Source of the DNA: Leptodontidium sp. MPI-SDFR-AT-0119
Lineage: Eukaryota > Ascomycota > Leotiomycetes > Helotiales > Leptodontidiaceae
Length of the DNA stretch: 64,000 bases
Reading direction: 5' to 3'
Assembly: GCA_020726505.1 (NCBI GenBank)
Contig: JAHLEZ010000001.1
Span: 5,518,001-5,582,000, forward strand
In this document: positions 53,004 through 64,000 of the stretch, piece by piece
Numbering within the stretch: position 1 is the stretch's first letter
Layout of the letters: each line of letters starts with the position of its first letter
The notes under the pieces: model-generated
Seen by the model: only the letters and a program-made list of their open reading frames with translations
What the model was told of the DNA's origin: nothing
Databases searched by the model: none
Translations under genes and position numbers: made by a program

Positions 53004-55409
53004 TCATGATGAGGATGTTGACAGCTCAGTGGAGTTTGCCTGTCGACTCGGGTCAAGCCAATCTCCCTGCGTCCAGTCGACACTTGCAAGCCAGTCAAGA
53101 TCATCGATTACTGTCCAAGGAGGACTGAAATTAGGAATAAAATCCATTGAAGTTGGCGTAGCAGTCTGAATTGGCTGTTCCATAACTTCCGCTGGCGGGA
53201 GCTGTGGAGTTGGCGGTGAGTTCTGTAGCTGTATTGGCGGCGTGCGTGGAGGATCGAATGTCTTGTCGATGATCCTCTTGATCACATCTCGGAATCTCCA
53301 ACAAAGTTCCGCGTTGTTGTCTGTAGGCCGGGCCCAATCGAGAAATGCAATGAACATCACAAGAGACTGTACAATCTTTGACCGAGAGAGGTTGATGTGG
53401 GTTTGAGCTGGTGGTTCAGCTGCCGTCCTAGAGGAAGCGATTGAATTCGCGCGGAGAAGTTCAACGCAGAGGATACCAGCCGCTGGGATACCGAAAGATA
53501 CAATCTAATACAATGAGAATTTGAATTAGAATGTCATATAAGACTGACTTACAATCCAGTCAAACGCAGAGTAAAATTTCTGTAACTGGTCTCGATTTGA
53601 CCAAATGGAAAGAATAACATCCATCGTCTCTTGTGCCGTGTCGAATAGTTCTTGGCCATTGAAACCTTGTGAGACCAAGAGTCGCTGCATGAGGAAGTGG
53701 CACTGCAACACGTCTAAATGCATGCGAGCTACGATAAAAGCATCTTCTGCATTTTTATCTGACGGCCCAAAACCCGGAGTTCGAGACCATCGCGTTTTGT
53801 GACTGTACTGAAGCTGTGGTGGGAAGGATTTGACGATCTCTTTCAATCGAACTATCAATGCTCTTGATTCGTGTTAGATCAATCTTTCTACGTGGCAGAG
53901 ATCTCGGAAAGAACTCACTCAACTTCAGTCTTGGAAAACTGATCCTCGACGCTCAGTGCGAGCTTTAGAATACCCTCCCTAATTGGGGCGAGAAGACAGT
54001 CGGCACGTGCCCATGTTGTGGTATAAATTTTGCCATCCGTATTCCAGCCTCCAGGAGAAAGCTTCGAGACCGCAATCGCAAGTCTTTCCGGCCCACCATA
54101 GACATCCTCTTCGCAGAGATCTAATGGAAGGGGACAATGACAATACGGCCGGTTCAGCATCGGTGGTCGTCCATTGAATAGGCTCTCCCGTTTGTCGCAA
54201 CTATACATTGATGCAGATAGAGACGATCGATATTGACTTAAAGGCGTGACTTTGTCGTATTTTGGAAGTCGGTGCAGCCCATCAGTGACAAAAGCGCTGC
54301 ATACGGTACCGAATCCAATTCTGAGTTGATCGCCTAAGATCGTCAACTTAGTCGTGCAGTCAACATACTAGGGAAGACGTACATTCATCACTGAATATGA
54401 TGCTTTGAAGCTTGACAGTGTTCTTCATCAAGCAGAGCTTGATGTCGTTGATCTCAGGGAATTCCTGAGAGAATTTCAAGCAAGCAAGTGCACACTCTCT
54501 CATTCTATCAGCTGTTGTTCGACGGTCTCTCTGCTCCTGTTCCGGCAAGCCGAAGATATGGTCCCACTCCTGTTTACGCTTGAACGCCATGCCGGCCCAA
54601 CTGAAGAGAATTCCTATCATCTCCCAGCGGAGGTTGGGGCCGCTGAACCAGTTTACCCAGCCAGAGTCCTTCTCAGGCTCTGCAGAAGGAACAGGATGCT
54701 TCCCATTCTCGTGGAGATCCTTGGCAATTTCCCAAGCGGATTCCCGCGAATGGTCATGTAAATTTTTGCCATACTGACCCCAAACTTGGTTCAAGCACCG
54801 ACGAATCATGGTGGGTGAGATCCACACATCGTGGATGAAGTCAATGTCCTGAAGTAGAACTTCGCTTGTTCGACGGGATGGGAAGCTCAGCAAAGTCTCG
54901 ATAGCAAGTTCTTTAAGTGGCTCCGTTTTGGCATCGAATCCTTGACTGGGGGAGCTGATCATCGATCGTGCAGAAGGCTCGACTACATCTTGAATGGCCG
55001 AAGCAAATGTGTTCTGGTTCTCGGAGAAGACCGCGGAGAGATGAGTCGGCCCATACGAGGTACCTTGCTTGTGGAAAAGCGAGACTCTTCGGATCGTTTC
55101 GGAGCTGTTGGAAGGAATCCCCAAGGCGGATATGAGAGGTTGTGAATGACTCGGTTCAGTTGTTTGTGAGATAGCCGGAGGACTTGTAACGGTTTTGGCA
55201 GTTGTAGAACCCACAGTGGCAAGCTGTGAACGGGGTTTCGGTGATTTACCTCCTCTCGTCGACGGCTCAGGGTTGTAGACACAGTTGAGTTTCCGTACAG
55301 TACACCGAAAACATCTGGACCCTTGGTGATCACAGCGGACCTTTGATTTGCGGCATGGCTCACAGGACAATGGCAGTCCGTTCCGGCGTGTCATTCGCTC
55401 CGGAGGCAT
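53004..55409 (-). CDS. Zn2Cys6 fungal transcription factor, 750 aa
   Basis: Exons 55409-54383, 54333-53919, 53862-53553 and 53504-53004, in phase across 48-56 bp introns. The zinc cluster has Cys16, 19, 26, 33, 36 and 43 (C-x2-C-x6-C-x6-C-x2-C-x6-C) with the basic RKSKVRC. After a Ser/Thr/Pro linker comes the fungal-specific middle domain, with SGPNLRWEMIGILFSWAGMAF, GFGTVCSAFVTDGLHRL, NGRPPMLNRPYCHCPLPLDL, and FGIPAAGILCVELLR. Such factors bind CGG triplets as dimers. Three TCGGAG copies occur 171-203 bp upstream of its own ATG, suggesting autoregulation. It heads the accessory block with SDR, permease, AKR and aldolase genes. Confidence 0.9.
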
Positions 55410-56664
55410 GATCTTTCAATGTCTTGTCTCGGGGCTGGGCAATCTTCCTCTATGCCAGTACAAAGTGACGGGAAATGAGAATGTTGGAGCCTATAATTGT
55501 TTTGGCGGAGGTATGGGGAGCAATAGAGCGGAACGGGACTGTCCTTAATGAGGGTCGAGGTTGCATTGCTCCCTCATCATCGGAGAAGACACTCGGAGTC
55601 GGGGCTTCGGAGCAGCAGAGATAAGCATTGAAAGATTGTCAATTCAATTGGACAATCAGATAACGGTTAGAGTGAAATGGAAGTACGGAGTATAATTATA
55701 ATGTGAATTTCATAAGTGGGAGGGCAGAGATAAGAAATGTACTGTAGCGAGCCACGGAACAGAGCATCAATCTTGATCGGAACAAGAAATTCCGATGATT
55801 TCCCGAGAAGCGGTCATTACGGTTCACTTCGTCAAGTATCCTAAGTGCTCTCTAGGTCCTCTACTTTATACAGGTAATACGATTATTAAGGCGGAACTGG
55901 TCTGGGGAAGCGAGATCCCCAGCGCGCAATTGGAGCAATCCATCAGCAGCCTCCAGCAGCTGGACGAGCTCCCTGAAATACGGAGAGAGAATCTTGTCAA
56001 CCTACCTATGAAGAGTGGCAACGCGCGGAAGAGAGAGATTGCGTGCAACCTACCTTATTATTCCTCACTGGCACTTCAGATGATTGCACTTTCGACGATC
56101 TTCCGTTGGTCTTCTTCCATTCGAATTTTGTCTTTAAATTTCTTGATGGTGCTCTAGTTGTCACAGCGCGGACACTCCCAGTTGATATAGCTGTAGTAAG
56201 AAGTGGGACCTCAAATGGCGGTGTGGCTATAAGGGGGTTTGTTTACTTACTAGCTAGGCTTGCCGATCAAGGGCTCTTGGTCATTTACAACGCCAACTCT
56301 AGGACTCCTGTTAGACTGAATTCTAACTGCTGATTTGCGACAGCAAATATTTAAGACAGGCTTTCATGGCCAAGAGATGGTTGAAGATTGTCATTTTACA
56401 AGCTTATTCAGATTGGAGTTTGCAGTCCATACTTGCAATGCTCATACATTGTCTTCAACAGCTACTCAAAACAATAAGACCGCTTTCACTCTGATGAATT
56501 TAATATCAATATCACACCTGAAAAAATCCTTCGCGACCATGCTATCAGCGCAACAGCAAGTCGATCTTTCCACTTGAGCTTTAATGCAGTCAGCTTGTCG
56601 AATTTCTGAATGTCCAAGGGAGCAATACAACATACACATCGAGATCATACCATTCGATAGTATC
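55410..56664. other. 1.25 kb upstream of the TF gene, no gene supported
   Basis: Holds the TCGGAG triple near 55580-55612. The 120-codon plus-strand frame 55795-56157 has no domain and no start context; I do not call it. Confidence 0.45.
55580..55612. promoter_or_regulatory. Three TCGGAG repeats upstream of the Zn2Cys6 gene
   Basis: TCGGAG at 55580-55585, 55593-55598 and 55607-55612, all in the same orientation and spaced 13 and 14 bases, about one helical turn plus. Each contains a CGG triplet, the usual Zn2Cys6 half site. The same hexamer recurs in the two other divergent promoters of this block. Confidence 0.55.
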
Positions 56665-57026
56665 TTACACAGCAAAGGCATTATTGATCTGAATAATCAA
56701 GGTCTGTCCAGCACTGATCGTGCACCATCCGTTGACGCCATTCGGGGGCTGGTACAAGTATCGAGAACCATCCTTGTAAGAGACAGTCATAACGGATGAT
56801 CCTTTATGATTCTTTCCATCAAAGAATATTCACCCGTCATCTTGAAGGACACCTGAGCCGACCTGGGCGTTCCAGCTCCAATGGCCGAGGTTGATGTTGC
56901 AGAAGCTCTATTGGATTCCACCCTTCACGGCGACTGCGTCCGGGCCGTAGGAGGTCAGGAGTCTGCGCTGGTGACGTGGAACGTTGCCATTATCGAGACC
57001 AAGATACTACTGGATGAGGACTTCAT
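56665..57026 (-). pseudogene. Broken gene for a small secreted protein
   Basis: The start at 57026 encodes a weak signal-like N-terminus (SILVSIMATFHVTS), then a stop near 56956. The next frame, without gap, reads YGPDAVAVKGGIQ, stop (TAG), SFCNINLGHWSWNAQVGSG, QDDG, stop (TGA), IFFDGKNHKGSS, TVSYKDGSRYLYQPPNGVNG, and WCTISAGQTLIIQINNAFA with a final stop at 56665. The protein-like text on both sides of each stop is coherent (Gly/Tyr/Trp-rich, two Cys), so I read one gene of about 120 codons damaged by one frameshift and two nonsense changes. Family unknown. It lies between the TF and SDR genes. Confidence 0.6.
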
Positions 57027-57629
57027 TGTGGAAAGGTGGTTGAATAAGTGAAAAGTTTGTGGAGCGAATATGAGTAGAGCTTCGTATGTTGATTGAAATG
57101 AACTTGGTAAGTGTGAGGTACGAAAGAGGGTACTCTCAAGGTCCGGCGAATCAGAGTCATTCATTATTACTGGTTGATTTATATGATTATAAGAGATAAT
57201 ATAGTATATACATGATCCGGGAACCCTCAAGCTCCCCGTCACAGTAATAAATCACTTATAAATTCGAGATTCTCGCTTAATCAAAAAGTAAATAAATAAT
57301 ACTAATTAGAAGATGATATTAATAATTGGGATTAAATAACTTCTGAAGAATTTGAAAGTCGCAAGACCGAAAGGAATTTATAATATACTCCTTTAAGATA
57401 TGACTAAAGCATTTTCGAGCGACTTTAGCTGTCTTTAACGTTAAATAAAGTTATCAGTGGTTTTCGCTTGCTATATCTTACATTGAAGGCCCATGTCGTA
57501 TCCTAGTACGCATTTTGAATTTGCTTTCAACAGCTTGATTTGGATGACATTTGATGAAGCGTCGTAGGTATATTGAGTTGTCACTTCTTCGCTTCTTAAG
57601 GCTTACATCAGAATCTCAAAACCTGTCCC
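57027..57629. other. AT-rich intergenic stretch
   Basis: About 600 bp, strongly AT-rich between about 57160 and 57440. No gene or repeat family recognised; could be a mutated repeat remnant. Confidence 0.45.
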
Positions 57630-58522
57630 TTACTGCACAAAACCATCCACATTTGTCACCGTACTCAAGATCTCAAATTGCTTCACGCTCTCCTTGTCTA
57701 CTTCCAACTTGGCCACGATTTTTGCATATGCATCCGTCCCGAGGACAATCCTGGGCGGGGGATTCTCCATCACTGCCAACCCATACATTGCTTTCGCAGC
57801 TTTTCGTGGATCACCTGGTTGATTTCCATTCCGAGCAACCATGTAGGACTGTATATCCACATGATCATACTCCGGATGCCGTTCTGTAAATGCCATCGAA
57901 CGACCAGCCCATTCGGTTCTGTGTTGGAATGTTAATACTTGAAAAGACCCAATCGATAGGGTATGCCTCACCTGAACCCTCCCGGCTCAATGCATGTGAA
58001 CTTGATATTCCATTCAGGTTTGACCTCCTTGGCGACGGAATCCGTGAAACCTTCTACCGCGAACTTACTGGCACAGTACAAACTGAACCCTGCTGCACCC
58101 CAAAGTCCACCAGTACTCGTGATCTGCTGGATCACGCCACCTTTGGGACTTTGGGTTCTCATCGCTACCATTGCTTCTCTGGTAACATCTAAGAGTCCGA
58201 AAAAGTTGACTTCCATCTGGCTTCGAATGTGCTCTTCTGTCATCTCCTCAAAATTGCCTGTGAGGCCGTATCCTGCATTGTTGACTACCACATCAATACG
58301 TCCAAATTTTTGGATGGCTTGTTGAAACGCGACTGATATCGACTTTCGGTCTGTGACGTCCAGCTTAAGGGGGAGGTAATTCGACGAGGTGGTGTTTTCA
58401 AAGCATAGGGAGCCTGGTTTTCTTGCTGTAGCCACGGCAATATCACCGCGAGTGATGATCTCTTGTATCAAATCATGGCCAAAGCCTGTCGACGTCCCGG
58501 TGACTAGAAATACCTTTGGCAT
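57630..58522 (-). CDS. Classical short-chain dehydrogenase/reductase, 279 aa
   Basis: Exons 58522-57972 and 57918-57630 join in phase 2 over a 53 bp intron. NAD(P)-binding VTGTSTGFG (TGxxxGxG), LDVTD, VVVNNAGYG, the catalytic Ser in ITSTGG and the YCASK motif are all intact, so it should be an active oxidoreductase of a ketone, aldehyde or alcohol. ARK at the end of beta 2 (TARKPG) suggests NADPH preference. The C-terminal GNQPGDPRKAAKAMYGL and IVLGTDAYAKIVAKL are typical of fungal members of this subgroup. It shares a 502 bp divergent promoter containing three TCGGAG/CTCCGA motifs with the permease gene. Confidence 0.92.
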
Positions 58523-58660
58523 ATTGTTGCTGTTGTTGTTTGTATGCGATTGGACTGATGTAAAGACAGATGATTCAGGAGCCTTGAATTACTGACTTTG
58601 CAATCTTTGCACAATGACTATTTTCAAGTATATCGAGCAAAAATGGGGGTGAAGCTCGCA

Positions 58661-58741
58661 CTCCGAACCCCTTTTTCCAGATTCCGAGGCGTTGTAAATA
58701 TTTCGGAGCGCAACCGCGTCACTGGCTCCGAAGTGGAGCAA
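58661..58741. promoter_or_regulatory. TCGGAG/CTCCGA motif group between SDR and permease genes
   Basis: CTCCGA at 58661-58666, TCGGAG at 58703-58708 and CTCCGA at 58736-58741, 139-219 bp upstream of the SDR start and 284-364 bp upstream of the permease start. Same hexamer as upstream of the Zn2Cys6 gene. Confidence 0.5.
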
Positions 58742-59024
58742 CACCGGCCCCCTGTCATAGAGGTACTGTACTTATGTCGATTCTTATCTTGAAGGCTTAA
58801 AATTAGGAGCTTGTTTAGCTGTGTCTTGTCGCAAATGTCTTGTTACTTGCATCGAAGCCCTGCACTCTGTTGACTTGGGAACTTGGGTTGGACTTCGTAG
58901 ATAAGAGTTCTGTGGCTAAGTGGGCCATGCGACTGCTCCCTTGGGTATAAAAAGGTGTGGATTTCACTACTCAATTATGCCATGATCCAAACCTTACTTT
59001 CCTTCTAGCCAAAGAGATCTCAAC

Positions 59025-60789
59025 ATGTCGATCAGCGACTTAACAGATGATTCATCCGCGAATCCAATCACCGATTCAAAGATGGACGAGAAGAAAGCAA
59101 ACGACCAAGTTACGGATGGACCACCTCTTGATGAGGAAGTCGCTGGAGATATGTCTGAGGTAGAAGAAGTTAGGAAAGGTCTCCATTCACGCCACATTCA
59201 AATGATCGCTCTGGCAGGTACAATTGGGACAGGGCTTTTTCTCAGTTCAGGGCGAGCGATCAGCCGGTCGGGTCCACTGGGAGCTTTGATTGGATACTTG
59301 GTGACGGGAGCTGTTGCTGGAGTTGTGACTCTATCCATCGCAGAGATGGGCGCCCTCGTTCCTCTGAATGGGGGCATTGTTCGCTACTCTGGTTACTGGG
59401 TTGATCCTGGCCTTTCCTTTGCTAACGGCTGGAACTTGGTATACTCATACAGTGTCTCCATGCCCGCCGAGATTGTAGCTGCAACCGTTCTAGTCGAATT
59501 TTGGATCACCATCAACAGTGCGATCTGGATAACGATATTCGGAGTCTTGATGCTTCTCAGCGGATTCTGCGTCATCCGCATTTATGGTGAGATGGAGTTT
59601 GGCTTCTCGTTGATGAAGATTGCTCTCATAGTTGGTGTCAATCTTATGGTAATTCTATCCTTGTACACAACGGCAACAGGTTTTGACGAGTCCTGCAGGC
59701 ACTGGTTATCACTTACGGTGGAGGCCCTAACCATGAACCCATTGGCTTCAAATATTGGAAGAGACCAGGGCCATTCGTACAATATCTTGGCATTGATGGT
59801 TCGTTGGGACAGTTTCTCGGAGTTTGGACTGCAATGAACAACGCACTTTACGCCTATTCTGGAATCGAGAGCATTACTGTTGCAGCGGCTGAGACGAGGT
59901 CACCCAGGCGAGCCATTCCAAACGCCGCCAAGAGGATATTTGGTCGTATTGCCCTGTTCTATGATTAGTTGAGCAAATATCTCCAGAAGAACGACACCGA
60001 CTGACGGCTACAGTTATTTCGATCTTCATGCTTGGCCTCGTTGTTCCGTCCGACGACCCCAACCTTTCCCACTACAGCGGTACTGCCTCTACTTCTCCAT
60101 TTGTGATCGCTGCGAAAAGAGCTGGCATCAAAGTTGTCCCATCTGTCATCAATGCCGTTATAATTACGTCAGCTTGGAGCTCCGGAAATTCTAATGTACT
60201 GAGCGGCTCGAGAGTACTTTACGGTCTGGCGAAGGATGATCTGGCTCCTAGGATCTTCACCAAACTCAACCGCTTTTCAGTCCCCTGGGTTGCAATCACC
60301 ATGTATGGAGTTCTTATGTGTTTAGCATACTTGACAGTCTCGTCAACAGCAAGCATAGTCTTCGACTGGTTGCAGGATCTGGTCTCGATATCGACGCTCG
60401 TCAACTGGTTGACTATCCTTGTTACCTACCTTCGTTTCTTCTACGGCTGCGAGAAGCAAGGCATCTCGAGAAAATCTCTCCCATGGGCGGTCCCTTTTCA
60501 GCCATACATCAGCTGGGCTTCGATGATCCTCTGCATTCTTTTGCTCGTCACCGGCGGTTATGTCAGCTTCATTCATGGACATTGGAGTAACGAGAGTTTC
60601 GTGTCCTCATATATCAACATCCCGATCTTCTTCATTTTGTATTTCTCGTACAAGTACATCAAGAAGACCAAGATTGTTGCTCTAGAGGACATTCCCATTC
60701 GAGGTTTCATCGATAGCTACATCCAGAGCCCGGAGCCAGAGGCAAAGCCCAAGTCGAAACTTCGAAAACTAAACTTTCTATGGTCCTGA
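59025..60789 (+). CDS. Amino acid/GABA-type permease (APC superfamily), second intron lacks GT donor
   Basis: Exons 59025-59648, 59699-59963 and 60014-60789 would give 554 aa, a normal length for fungal amino acid permeases of the plasma membrane. Hallmarks: QMIALAGTIGTGLFLSSG (helix 1), SAWSSGNSNVLSGSRVLYGLAKD and KLNRFSVPWVAI (helix 8-9 loop), with about 12 helices. Intron 1 is normal (GTAATT...GCAG). The second junction must be after TATG at 59963 to keep frame into VISIFMLGLVVPS, but the next bases are ATTAGT rather than GTTAGT, while a good branch (CTGAC) and CAG remain. Without splicing, TAG follows one codon later and the product is a 297-aa fragment. The gene is either freshly broken or uses an unusual AT-AG junction. 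Confidence 0.8.
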
Positions 60790-61492
60790 AAGCTTGGAGC
60801 CTTGATATTTGCGGATATGTTTGCAGGAGAACAAGAGTAGTGGAAGGATGAAGGCGGCAGTTGATTTGTGGATTTGTGGATTTTGGTTCTGAATTTGCCG
60901 AATTACTTGGATATCCGAAACTTGGGTATGGCTAAGGAGTTTAGAAAATTCATTAGAGGGGACAGAATTAGTTTCACTCCAAATAAAAACCTGACAACCT
61001 AGTCTTAGAGCAATAAAATTAGTCTTAACTAAAGCTGATTTTTATCTAATTCCTGAGACTGTTAACTTGGAGAAGTTTATGAAAGCGCGAATTATCCGCA
61101 TGTAATGAAAGTGCTTAGTGTGATCTAATCCGGTGTTGGGAGATACAAAGGAGCATCTTCGCAGTTGAAGGTGGCTGTTGCGAGTTCTCCCTTCCTGGTA
61201 CCAAAGCGATAGCAAGAACATCAACACTTGAGCGGCACAAGAACCTGAGAAACAATGTTTGGTTGAAAGGTGCTAAGAAATACCGAGTTGAGCAAATGTA
61301 TTACTTGAATCGAGGTGAGATTTAATTATCATCTTCGTCTAAGTTTTGGATCCCCTGGAATCGTAGGAGCGGCCTTAAAGGGAGCTTGCTTATAGCTCCA
61401 ACTCAAGTACGAGGCATTGCCACAGAAGTATCTGGTTATGAGCGAGATCTGCAAAAAAAGCCACTGCTATAATAAGAATTTCCTCAATCATG
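60790..61492. other. Convergent 3' intergenic region
   Basis: About 700 bp, moderately AT-rich, nothing recognised. Confidence 0.4.
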
Positions 61493-62405
61493 TTATTCAA
61501 CATCCGTTGGGTCCCAATCGCAGACGAGATGCTCATCCAAGCCGTCCATAACCAGCATATCCGCGACGTTGATCTGAAAAAAAGCCACATCAACATTGCT
61601 CACAATGCGCTCCTGTTTGATACTTCTAGGCAAAGGAATATACCCGTGCTGTAGCGACCATCTCACGAACAGCTGTGCAGGCGTACAGGTGTATTTCTGC
61701 GACAGCTCCACGATCTTCAGATGATCAAATCGCATAGCCTGCGCGAGTGGGCAATACGCCTCGATTGCAATACCGTGATGCTCGCAGAAACTCGTAATCG
61801 CGGTCTGCGTATTGAAGGGATGAACCTCTATCTGGTTGATAGCGGGTTTGACTTTTGGGTTTGAGTCAAGAAGCTCTTGAAGCTATGAAGTGTTAGCGGC
61901 TTCGAGTTTGATGGCCCGATTCACTTACATGCCTAACACCGTAATTGGAAACACCACCTGTCAAGACCTCGCCGTCTGCAATAGCATCCTCAACAGCATT
62001 CCAACACTCCATTCTATTGGCTTTGCCGCCATGTGGACTATGCAGGAGATACAGATCCATATATCCCATGCCACTCTTCTCAAGTCCTGTTTTGATGGAA
62101 CGGCGGGTAGCTTCGTACCCTGTGTTATGTCTCACTTTGCTGGTGAACCACAGGTCCTTCCTCTGCAGACCCTTGATGTTGTCTTCAGATTCTAACCAGG
62201 AACGAATGGCATCTCCGCACTCACGCTCGTTGGCATATGATTCTGCGCTATCAATGGCCAGATACCCCGCGTTGAGTGAGTGTCGTACCGCATTTTCGGT
62301 ATCCTTCCCTGAAGTCAGGAAAACTCCAAGTTGGATTTGGGGAATGAAGAGGGCATTGTTCAGTTTGACCTTGCTTGCAACTGAAAACGGCGTTGGTGAC
62401 GCCAT
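61493..62405 (-). CDS. Aldo-keto reductase, 288 aa
   Basis: Exons 62405-61929 and 61882-61493, 46 bp intron, phase 0. The catalytic tetrad is visible: Asp and Tyr in LAIDSAESYANE, Lys in WFTSKV and His in LYLLHSPHGG. The TIM-barrel continues with TGGVSNYGVRH, INQIEVHPF, EAYCPLA, and the cofactor-binding IPLPRSIKQERI near the end, which is usual for NADPH-dependent members. It reduces aldehydes or ketones; the exact substrate is unknown. It is divergent from the aldolase gene over a 690 bp region with four CTCCGA/TCGGAG motifs. Confidence 0.92.
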
Positions 62406-62626
62406 CTTAATCTTGTCTGAGAAAGAACTGCGGTTGATTTCGATTGATTTGAGTTCAAATTGGTAAGGAGGTCAAAGATTGAGTGTTTCTGGGGTGTCTA
62501 GAACTTCCTAGAATTCCCCCTCATCTTAACTAGACCCCCTCGCCTGTCGTAAGTCAAGGTGAAGATATTACTAATTCCCTATCAAAGGGGTTTCCCAGTT
62601 CCAGAGAAAGGTTGAATTGCCATCGA

Positions 62627-62858
62627 TCGGAGCGGCTCTGACTCCGATGAAAGTGGCCCTCGCTAATTTCAGGGGTGACTTGCTAAGCGAGCCCCCGAAG
62701 CTTCGCAGAGGTTGGATGGAGGTGACTTGATATTACTCCAACACGGAACGACTCTTATCTACTCCGAATCATAGCTTGCGGCAATTCATATTTCAAGAAT
62801 CATGTCAAGGTTCCCGCCGAAGATGTTATCAAAGATCCGCATCTTGAACCCACTCCGA
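62627..62858. promoter_or_regulatory. TCGGAG/CTCCGA motif group between AKR and aldolase genes
   Basis: TCGGAG at 62627-62632 and CTCCGA at 62642-62647, 62762-62767 and 62853-62858. The first pair lies 222-242 bp upstream of the AKR start. The last two lie 238-334 bp upstream of the aldolase start. Same hexamer as in the other two promoters of the block. Confidence 0.5.
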
Positions 62859-63095
62859 GACTCACTCCGCCGAGCTCCGTACCCTATCAAGTCACTTGAT
62901 TATGACGGGTACATTGCTCAAACATTGCCCAATCCAATCCGTAAATTCAATATCCTCGTCACACCACTCACCGCGGCCTCATATATAGAGCATGCTTGAC
63001 AAGTTTTCAATTACCACTACCTAACAGTGCTACTTCACGGGGCGATCACACCTCGTAAATCTGATCACAGCACTTGCTTCTTGCATATCACCGCA

Positions 63096-64000
63096 ATGGG
63101 CAGCATTGAGCAAGCTCCTGTGAGCGATGAGATTCCAACTGGTGGAAACCTCAAGATCTCCTCTTCATGGCTTGGTCCAGGACCAGCTGCCTTCGATTTC
63201 CGAACCGACACCATCACTACCCCTACCCTGTCCATGCTACAAGCAATTGCACAATCGTCACTCATGGACGATGTGTACAAAGAAGACACAACGACGACTG
63301 AATTTGAGAAGTTTATGGCGGATTTGACTGGAAAGGAAGACGCCATGCTAGTCATGTCAGGGACAATGGGAAACCAAATCGCTCTTCGGTCACACCTTAC
63401 GCAGCCTCCACATGCTATTCTTTCACACCACCGATCCCACATCTTGAACTCGGAAGCAGGAGGCTGTTCAGTTTGTAAGTAGAGTGGCTGACCTGTTATT
63501 CTCAAGGACATGGGGTCTGTGATTCGAAGACATGTCTTCAGAATAGAGATACCAGATCTTCAACTTTTTTCCCTTTCAGCGCTAACTACCATGAAGTGTC
63601 GCAGGCACACATGCAGGCATCATACCCAGCGAACGGACTGTACTTAACTCTCGAAGACATCAAGCGAGACGCTCTCATCACCACCAATATCCACTGTGCG
63701 CCCACACGAGTGATCTCGCTCGAAAACACTCTCGCAGGAACAATCACACCACTTTCCGAGATCCAGCGAATCTCAGCATTCGCCCGCGAAAATGGTATCA
63801 AGATGCATTTGGACGGAGCTAGGATCTGGGAAGCTGTCGCGGCTGGTGCGGGCTCGCTCAGGGAGCTTTTGGATTGTTTTGATACTGCGCAGATGTGTTT
63901 TTCGAAAGGATTGGCGGCGCCGATAGGGAGCATTATTGTTGGACCGCGGAAGACTCTTGATCATTGTAGATGGAGTAGGAAAATGATTGGGGGCGGTATT
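63096..64000 (+). CDS. Threonine aldolase-type PLP enzyme (3' end outside window)
   Basis: Fold-type I PLP enzyme that cleaves L-threonine, allo-threonine or other beta-hydroxy-alpha-amino acids to glycine plus an aldehyde. Exon 1 (63096-63474) has AFDFRTDTITTPTLSML, SLMDDVYKEDTTTTEFEKFM and EDAMLVMSGTMGNQIAL. The intron ends after CTAAC...GAAG, and exon 2 (63597 onward) reads LSQAHMQASYPANGLYLTLEDIK. Further motifs are ENTLAGTITPL, GIKMHLDGARIWEA (Asp that holds the PLP pyridine N) and CFSKGLAAPIGS with the PLP Lys. The window ends before the C-terminal domain. The start MGSIEQAP was chosen at the ATG nearest the conserved region. Confidence 0.9.

Noticed and set aside
1..64000. CRISPR arrays, rRNA genes, polyketide or peptide synthetase genes
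   Set aside because: None seen; no regular spacer arrays, no rRNA-like segments and no large multidomain frames.

Overview
The window looks like nuclear DNA of a filamentous ascomycete (Pezizomycotina; a Leotiomycetes-like affiliation is my guess from remembered protein similarity, not a search result). Most genes carry 47-70 bp GT-AG introns with CTAAC/CTGAC branch sites, gene order is mixed-strand without operons, and a Fot1/pogo-type DNA transposon and an intron-containing tRNA-Gln are present. Exons were joined by hand from reading frame and splice consensus, so boundaries are models unless stated otherwise.

Left third (1-24 kb): partial COQ4; a SET-domain lysine methyltransferase; a 2.46 kb Fot1-like transposon with perfect 75 bp inverted repeats but a changed catalytic Asp; two fungal rhodopsin/PTH11-like 7TM proteins separated by about 2.4 kb of apparently empty DNA; a bZIP factor with an unresolved frame change; an EAF elongation factor; an aminoglycoside-phosphotransferase-like pseudogene; an Opi1-family regulator; a TauD-type dioxygenase; and a PEX30-like peroxin.

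Middle (24-50 kb) is dense housekeeping: carnitine carrier, pantothenate kinase, tRNA-Gln(CTG), AIF-like oxidoreductase, GAR transformylase (ADE8), a 669-aa orphan, a LOA1/VPS66-like acyltransferase, a type II membrane protein, TMA20, riboflavin synthase (with a GC-AG intron), SND2, PAPS reductase MET16 (with a perfect CYS3-type site upstream), KTI12, an alpha/beta hydrolase, a TOS4-like FHA protein with five ACGCG cores upstream, and a PHO13-type phosphatase.

Right end (50-64 kb) is more accessory: a five-exon secreted protein, a Zn2Cys6 transcription factor, a broken secreted-protein gene, a short-chain dehydrogenase, an amino-acid permease whose second intron has lost its GT donor, an aldo-keto reductase and a threonine-aldolase-type PLP enzyme running off the edge. 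The three promoter regions of the TF/SDR-permease/AKR-aldolase set share ten copies of TCGGAG/CTCCGA, including three in 33 bp upstream of the TF gene itself. I infer an undescribed, TF-controlled small metabolic cluster for amino acid or beta-hydroxy-amino-acid uptake and conversion. It is the strongest candidate for a new system in the window.
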